Below, in pieces: positions 39,791 to 42,686 of a DNA stretch of 42,686 bases. Position 1 is the stretch's first letter; each line of letters opens with the position of its first letter. Under the pieces are notes generated by a model. The model was not told the origin of the DNA. It made no database searches and was given only the letters and a program-made list of their open reading frames with translations. Origin of the DNA: Clostridiales bacterium (GTDB lineage: Bacteria; Bacillota; Clostridia; Christensenellales; Aristaeellaceae); NCBI GenBank assembly GCA_012513645.1, contig JAAZBU010000037.1, positions 1 through 42,686 of the forward strand, read 5' to 3'. A program made the position numbers and the translations under genes.

Positions 39791-39819
39791 AGTGTAGCGG
39801 ATGAGAGGCAGGCGGTCAA
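39791..39819 (-). promoter_or_regulatory. Predicted promoter of the leader peptide/ABC exporter
   Basis: Minus strand TTGACC (39819-39814), 17-bp spacer, TACACT (39796-39791). Transcription would start near 39784. Confidence 0.7.
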
Positions 39820-39837
39820 GCAAATGCCGGCCTTTCC

Positions 39838-39866
39838 TTGCCAACAGCCGCCTCGAATGGTATATT
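39838..39866 (+). promoter_or_regulatory. Predicted promoter of nadE-pncB
   Basis: TTGCCA (39838-39843), 17-bp spacer, TATATT (39861-39866). The transcript would begin near 39873, only about a dozen bases before the start codon but still including GGAGG (39873-39877). Confidence 0.65.
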
Positions 39867-39884
39867 TTTCGTGGAGGGATGCAT

Positions 39885-41708
39885 ATGGCAAAGCCCACAA
39901 CCACGATCAAGGCTGCCCTGGCCAGCGTGAACGGCGCGCCGGCGGACATTGAAGCCAACACCCGCGAGATGCTGCGCATGATGCGCCAGGCCGAGGATGC
40001 CGGGGCGCAGCTGTTGGTGTTTCCGCGCTTTAGCATTTTGGGGGCTACGGCGGGCGACCTGGCACGCAGCACGGTGCGCTTCGGCGTGTACCGCGCGGTC
40101 AAGCAGCTGGCCGAGGCCAGCGGCAAGTGCCTTGTGGCCTTCAGCTTTCTGTTAGGCTACCGGGATTACTTTTACCCCGCGGTGGCGCTGGCCCATGGCG
40201 GGCGGCTGCATTATCTGCTGCTGCCCGAGGGCGCGCGCGACCCGGAGCAGCACACCCACTTCCGCCCCCGCAGCACCCATTTTCTGGAGCTGGTGCGGCT
40301 GGATCACCCCTTCCGCCTGGAGCGAGAACGCCCCATCGCCCTGCCGGGCACCCAGATCAAATTCGCCGCCACGCTGGACCGCAGCGCGGACAATGCCCGG
40401 CGGCTGTGCAGCCGCGGGGCCGTGATGCTGGCCCACATGGCCGCTGACCCGGCCTGTGCGCTGTGGCACCCAAGCCGATTGGTGCAGCGCCAAAGCCTGG
40501 AGTGGGATTGCACGCTGCTGTACGCCAACGCCGGCGGCTGCGAATCCACCACCGATTCGGCCTGGGGCGGGGAGCTGGCCGTCGCCAGCAAGGGGCGGCT
40601 GCTGGGCATGTCCCCTGTATTCAGCCCGGATGGCTGGCTGACGGCGGAGATTGACCTGTTCCTCCCCCCCAGCACAGAAAAACTGCCGCCGCTGCCCGGG
40701 CGCGACAGCAAAATGCCCTATGCCCCGCTGCGGGGCCCGCTGCGCGCCCAGTGGTGCGAGGAGGCGCTGGAAATCCCCGCCCAGGCGCTGGCCAGGCGCA
40801 TGCAGCGCATCGGCGTCAAAAAGGTGGTGGTGGGGCTGTCCGGCGGGCTGGACAGCGCGCTGGCGCTGCTGACAGGCGCACGGGCACTTTATCTGCTGGG
40901 CCTGCCCCGGGAGAACCTGCTGGCCTGGTCGCTGCCCTGCTTTGGCACCAGCGGCCGCACGCGGCAAAACGCCCTTGATCTCATGGATGCCATGGGCATT
41001 GCGCGCCGGGAGATCGACCTGACGGACAGCGTGAGCCGCCACCTCAAGGACATCGGCCACGACGGGCGGCACGACGCCGCCTATGAAAACGCCCAGGCGC
41101 GCGAGCGCACGCAGGTGCTGATGGACCTGAGCAACATGCACGGCGGCCTGATGCTTGGCCCGGGCGACCTGAGCGAGCTGGCGCTGGGCTTTACCACCTA
41201 TGGCGGCGACCACATGAGCATGTACGCGGTCAACGCCGGGCTGCTCAAAACCGCCATCCGCCTGCTGCTGAAACACACCGCCGCCACGGCGGACAATCCG
41301 GCCCTGCGCCGCGTGCTGCAGGCCATATTGCGCACGCCCATCAGCCCCGAGCTGCTGCCCGGCGGCCAGGCCGCCCAGCAGACCGAGCAGCTGCTTGGCA
41401 GCTACCTGGTCAACGACCACATCCTGTGGCTGTTTTTGAGCGGCTGGCGGGCGGAGGTGATGCTCAAGCGCCTGCACCGCGTGCACGGCAAGGCCTACAC
41501 CCGCATGGAGCTGCTGGCGCTGATGGAGCGCTTTATCCGCCGCTTTTTTGCGGCGCAGTTCAAGCGCAGCTGCATGCCCGATGGGCCGCGGGTGCTGGAG
41601 ATCGACCTGTCGCCCCGCGGCGGCTTCAGCATGCCGTCGGACGCCGCGCCCGGGGCTTGGCTGCATGAAATCCGCCTATTGATGCAAAAAGAGGAGCAAT
41701 CGCAATGA
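39885..41708 (+). CDS. nadE: NAD(+) synthase with degenerate glutaminase domain
   Basis: Last step of NAD synthesis: amidation of nicotinic acid adenine dinucleotide. 607 aa, length of glutamine-dependent enzymes. The C-terminal synthetase domain is intact: SGGLDS loop at 319-324, then GTSGRTRQNALDLMDAMG and GDLSELALGFTTYGGDHMSMYAVN. The N-terminal nitrilase-like domain keeps the fold (ANAGGCESTTDSAWGGE) but all three catalytic residues appear lost: Arg48 where Glu is expected (FPRF for FPE), no Lys between 81 and 159, and Thr163 where Cys is expected (FAATLDR for VEICEDL). Start chosen from GGAGG at seven bases; an ATG at 39879 is too close. Confidence 0.93.
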   Translation: MAKPTTTIKAALASVNGAPADIEANTREMLRMMRQAEDAGAQLLVFPRFSILGATAGDLARSTVRFGVYRAVKQLAEASGKCLVAFSFLLGYRDYFYPAVALAHGGRLHYLLLPEGARDPEQHTHFRPRSTHFLELVRLDHPFRLERERPIALPGTQIKFAATLDRSADNARRLCSRGAVMLAHMAADPACALWHPSRLVQRQSLEWDCTLLYANAGGCESTTDSAWGGELAVASKGRLLGMSPVFSPDGWLTAEIDLFLPPSTEKLPPLPGRDSKMPYAPLRGPLRAQWCEEALEIPAQALARRMQRIGVKKVVVGLSGGLDSALALLTGARALYLLGLPRENLLAWSLPCFGTSGRTRQNALDLMDAMGIARREIDLTDSVSRHLKDIGHDGRHDAAYENAQARERTQVLMDLSNMHGGLMLGPGDLSELALGFTTYGGDHMSMYAVNAGLLKTAIRLLLKHTAATADNPALRRVLQAILRTPISPELLPGGQAAQQTEQLLGSYLVNDHILWLFLSGWRAEVMLKRLHRVHGKAYTRMELLALMERFIRRFFAAQFKRSCMPDGPRVLEIDLSPRGGFSMPSDAAPGAWLHEIRLLMQKEEQSQ

Positions 41709-42686
41709 GAAACCTGAGCCTGATGACCGACCTGTACGAAATCACCATGCTGTACGGCTACTTTAAGGGCGGCATGCTGGAGCGCCGCGCGGTGTTTGAT
41801 ATGTTCTACCGCCGGCAGGGCAACATGAACTACGCCGTGATGGCCGGCAACGAGCAGTTCCGCGACTACCTGGAGAACCTGCGCTTTGACGCGGAAGACC
41901 TGGCCTACCTGCGCGGGCTGAAGCTGTTTGATGAGGATTTCCTGCGGTATCTGGGCGATATGCGCTTTCATTGCGATGTGGACATGGTGCCCGAGGGCAG
42001 CATTGTCTACGCCAATGAGCCGCTGGTACGGGTGGAGGGGCCGTTGGGCCAGGCGCAGCTGATTGAGACCGCGCTACTCAACCTGGTGGGGCATCAGACG
42101 CTGATCGCCTCCAAGGCCAACCGCGTGGTGCGCGCCGCTTTGGGCGACCGGGTGATGGAGTTTGGCCTGCGCCGCGCCCAGGGGCCGGACGCGGGCATCT
42201 GGGGCGCGCGCGCGGCAGTCATCGGCGGCTGCACCTCCACCAGCAATACGCTGGCGGGCAAGATGTTTGACATCCCGGTGTCGGGCACCCACGCCCACAG
42301 CTGGGTGATGAGCTTTGAAAGCGAGCTGGCCGCCTTTCGCGCCTATGCCGCCGCCTACCCGGACAGCTGCCTGCTGCTGGTGGACACCTTTGACACCCTG
42401 CGCAGCGGCGTGCCCAACGCCATTCAGGTGTTCCGCGAGCTGAAGGCCCGGGGCGGCACCCCGCGCGGCATCAGGCTGGACAGCGGCGACTTGGCTTACC
42501 TCAGCCGTAAGGCCCGCGAGATGCTGGACGAGGCCGGCTTCCCCAATACCATCATCGTGGCCAGCAACGACCTGGATGAGTACCTGATCCGCGACCTGAA
42601 GCTGCAGGGCGCGCGCATCGACCTGTGGGGCGTGGGCACCAAGCTGATTACCGGCGGGGAGACCCCGGCGCTGGGCGGCGTGTACA
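41705..42686 (+). CDS. pncB: Nicotinate phosphoribosyltransferase (3' end beyond window)
   Basis: First step of the Preiss-Handler salvage route, making nicotinate mononucleotide from nicotinate and PRPP. About 327 codons are present, cut by the right edge. Start MRNLSLMTDLYEITMLYGYF is characteristic; VFDMFYRR, EFGLRRAQGPD, the phosphohistidine region SGTHAHSWVM, LLLVDTFDTLRSG and RLDSGDLAYLSRKAR follow. The ATG overlaps the nadE stop (ATGA), with GAGGAG upstream, so both NAD-salvage enzymes are co-translated. Confidence 0.95.
   Translation, partial: MRNLSLMTDLYEITMLYGYFKGGMLERRAVFDMFYRRQGNMNYAVMAGNEQFRDYLENLRFDAEDLAYLRGLKLFDEDFLRYLGDMRFHCDVDMVPEGSIVYANEPLVRVEGPLGQAQLIETALLNLVGHQTLIASKANRVVRAALGDRVMEFGLRRAQGPDAGIWGARAAVIGGCTSTSNTLAGKMFDIPVSGTHAHSWVMSFESELAAFRAYAAAYPDSCLLLVDTFDTLRSGVPNAIQVFRELKARGGTPRGIRLDSGDLAYLSRKAREMLDEAGFPNTIIVASNDLDEYLIRDLKLQGARIDLWGVGTKLITGGETPALGGVY

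Noticed and set aside
40152-41666. 504-aa minus-strand frame
   Set aside because: Antisense of nadE; no family resemblance.

Overview
This is a GC-rich window (well above 55% G+C by eye) of densely packed genes. They are mostly arranged in short operons with ATGA/GTGA stop-start overlaps, good GGAGG-type ribosome sites and occasional GTG or TTG starts. The gene content (DUF3842, an ECF-transporter S component, a YtrA-type GntR regulator with ABC-2 permeases, feoA-feoA-feoB with a Cys-rich FeoB partner, a DtxR-type regulator) points to a Bacillota/Clostridia-like anaerobe. This taxonomic call is inference. One caution is that the TctC protein, the second solute-binding protein and the alkaline phosphatase all have signal-peptidase-I-type signals without a lipobox cysteine, which would also suit a cell with a periplasm. 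I see no rRNA, tRNA, CRISPR array, phage or insertion-sequence transposase.

Layout. 1-5068: a tripartite tricarboxylate transporter (tctCBA, minus strand; tctA runs off the left edge), divergent from a LysR regulator that overlaps a citrate lyase ligase gene. 5075-9010 (minus): five overlapping genes: an HSL-type esterase, an HxxxD acyltransferase, a zinc-ribbon membrane protein (DUF6320-like), a GNAT acetyltransferase and a frameshifted unknown gene. 9122-18141 (minus): DUF1275 membrane protein, Gfo/Idh/MocA oxidoreductase, YibE/F protein, alkaline phosphatase, and an ABC importer (binding protein, ATPase, fused double permease). 18341-20506: ZIP metal transporter and a divergent AlaX-like alanyl-tRNA editing protein. 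20617-23740: ECF sigma factor with its probable anti-sigma partner, then an ECF S component behind a structured leader, DUF3842 and an unknown gene. 23789-26420: a VbhA-like antitoxin/Fic pair followed by a GH2 glycosidase. 26421-29431: a repeat-rich stretch with a VOC-like gene between 131-bp inverted repeats, a peroxiredoxin and a small exported protein. 29432-34900 (minus): an FAD disulfide oxidoreductase, a six-hairpin intergenic element, a DtxR-type regulator, and a GntR/ATPase/three-permease ABC-2 operon. 35061-38021: the ferrous iron operon feoA-feoA-feoB plus a Cys-rich protein, with dyad boxes. 38082-42686: an ABC exporter behind a leader peptide and attenuator-like hairpins, divergent from nadE-pncB (pncB runs off the right edge).

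The most interesting items are: (1) an ermC-like translational attenuator, with 8-codon leader MVRLRAAV, in front of the ABC exporter; (2) an NAD synthetase whose N-terminal glutaminase domain has lost its Glu-Lys-Cys triad; (3) a start-codon-sequestering RNA leader before the ECF S component; (4) a VOC gene enclosed by 131-bp inverted repeats about 92% identical; (5) a multi-hairpin intergenic element at 30923-31169; (6) a 16-nt dyad (GTTAG-N6-CTAAC type) repeated at the feo operon and once inside the AlaX gene; and (7) the uncharacterised esterase/acyltransferase/zinc-ribbon operon.
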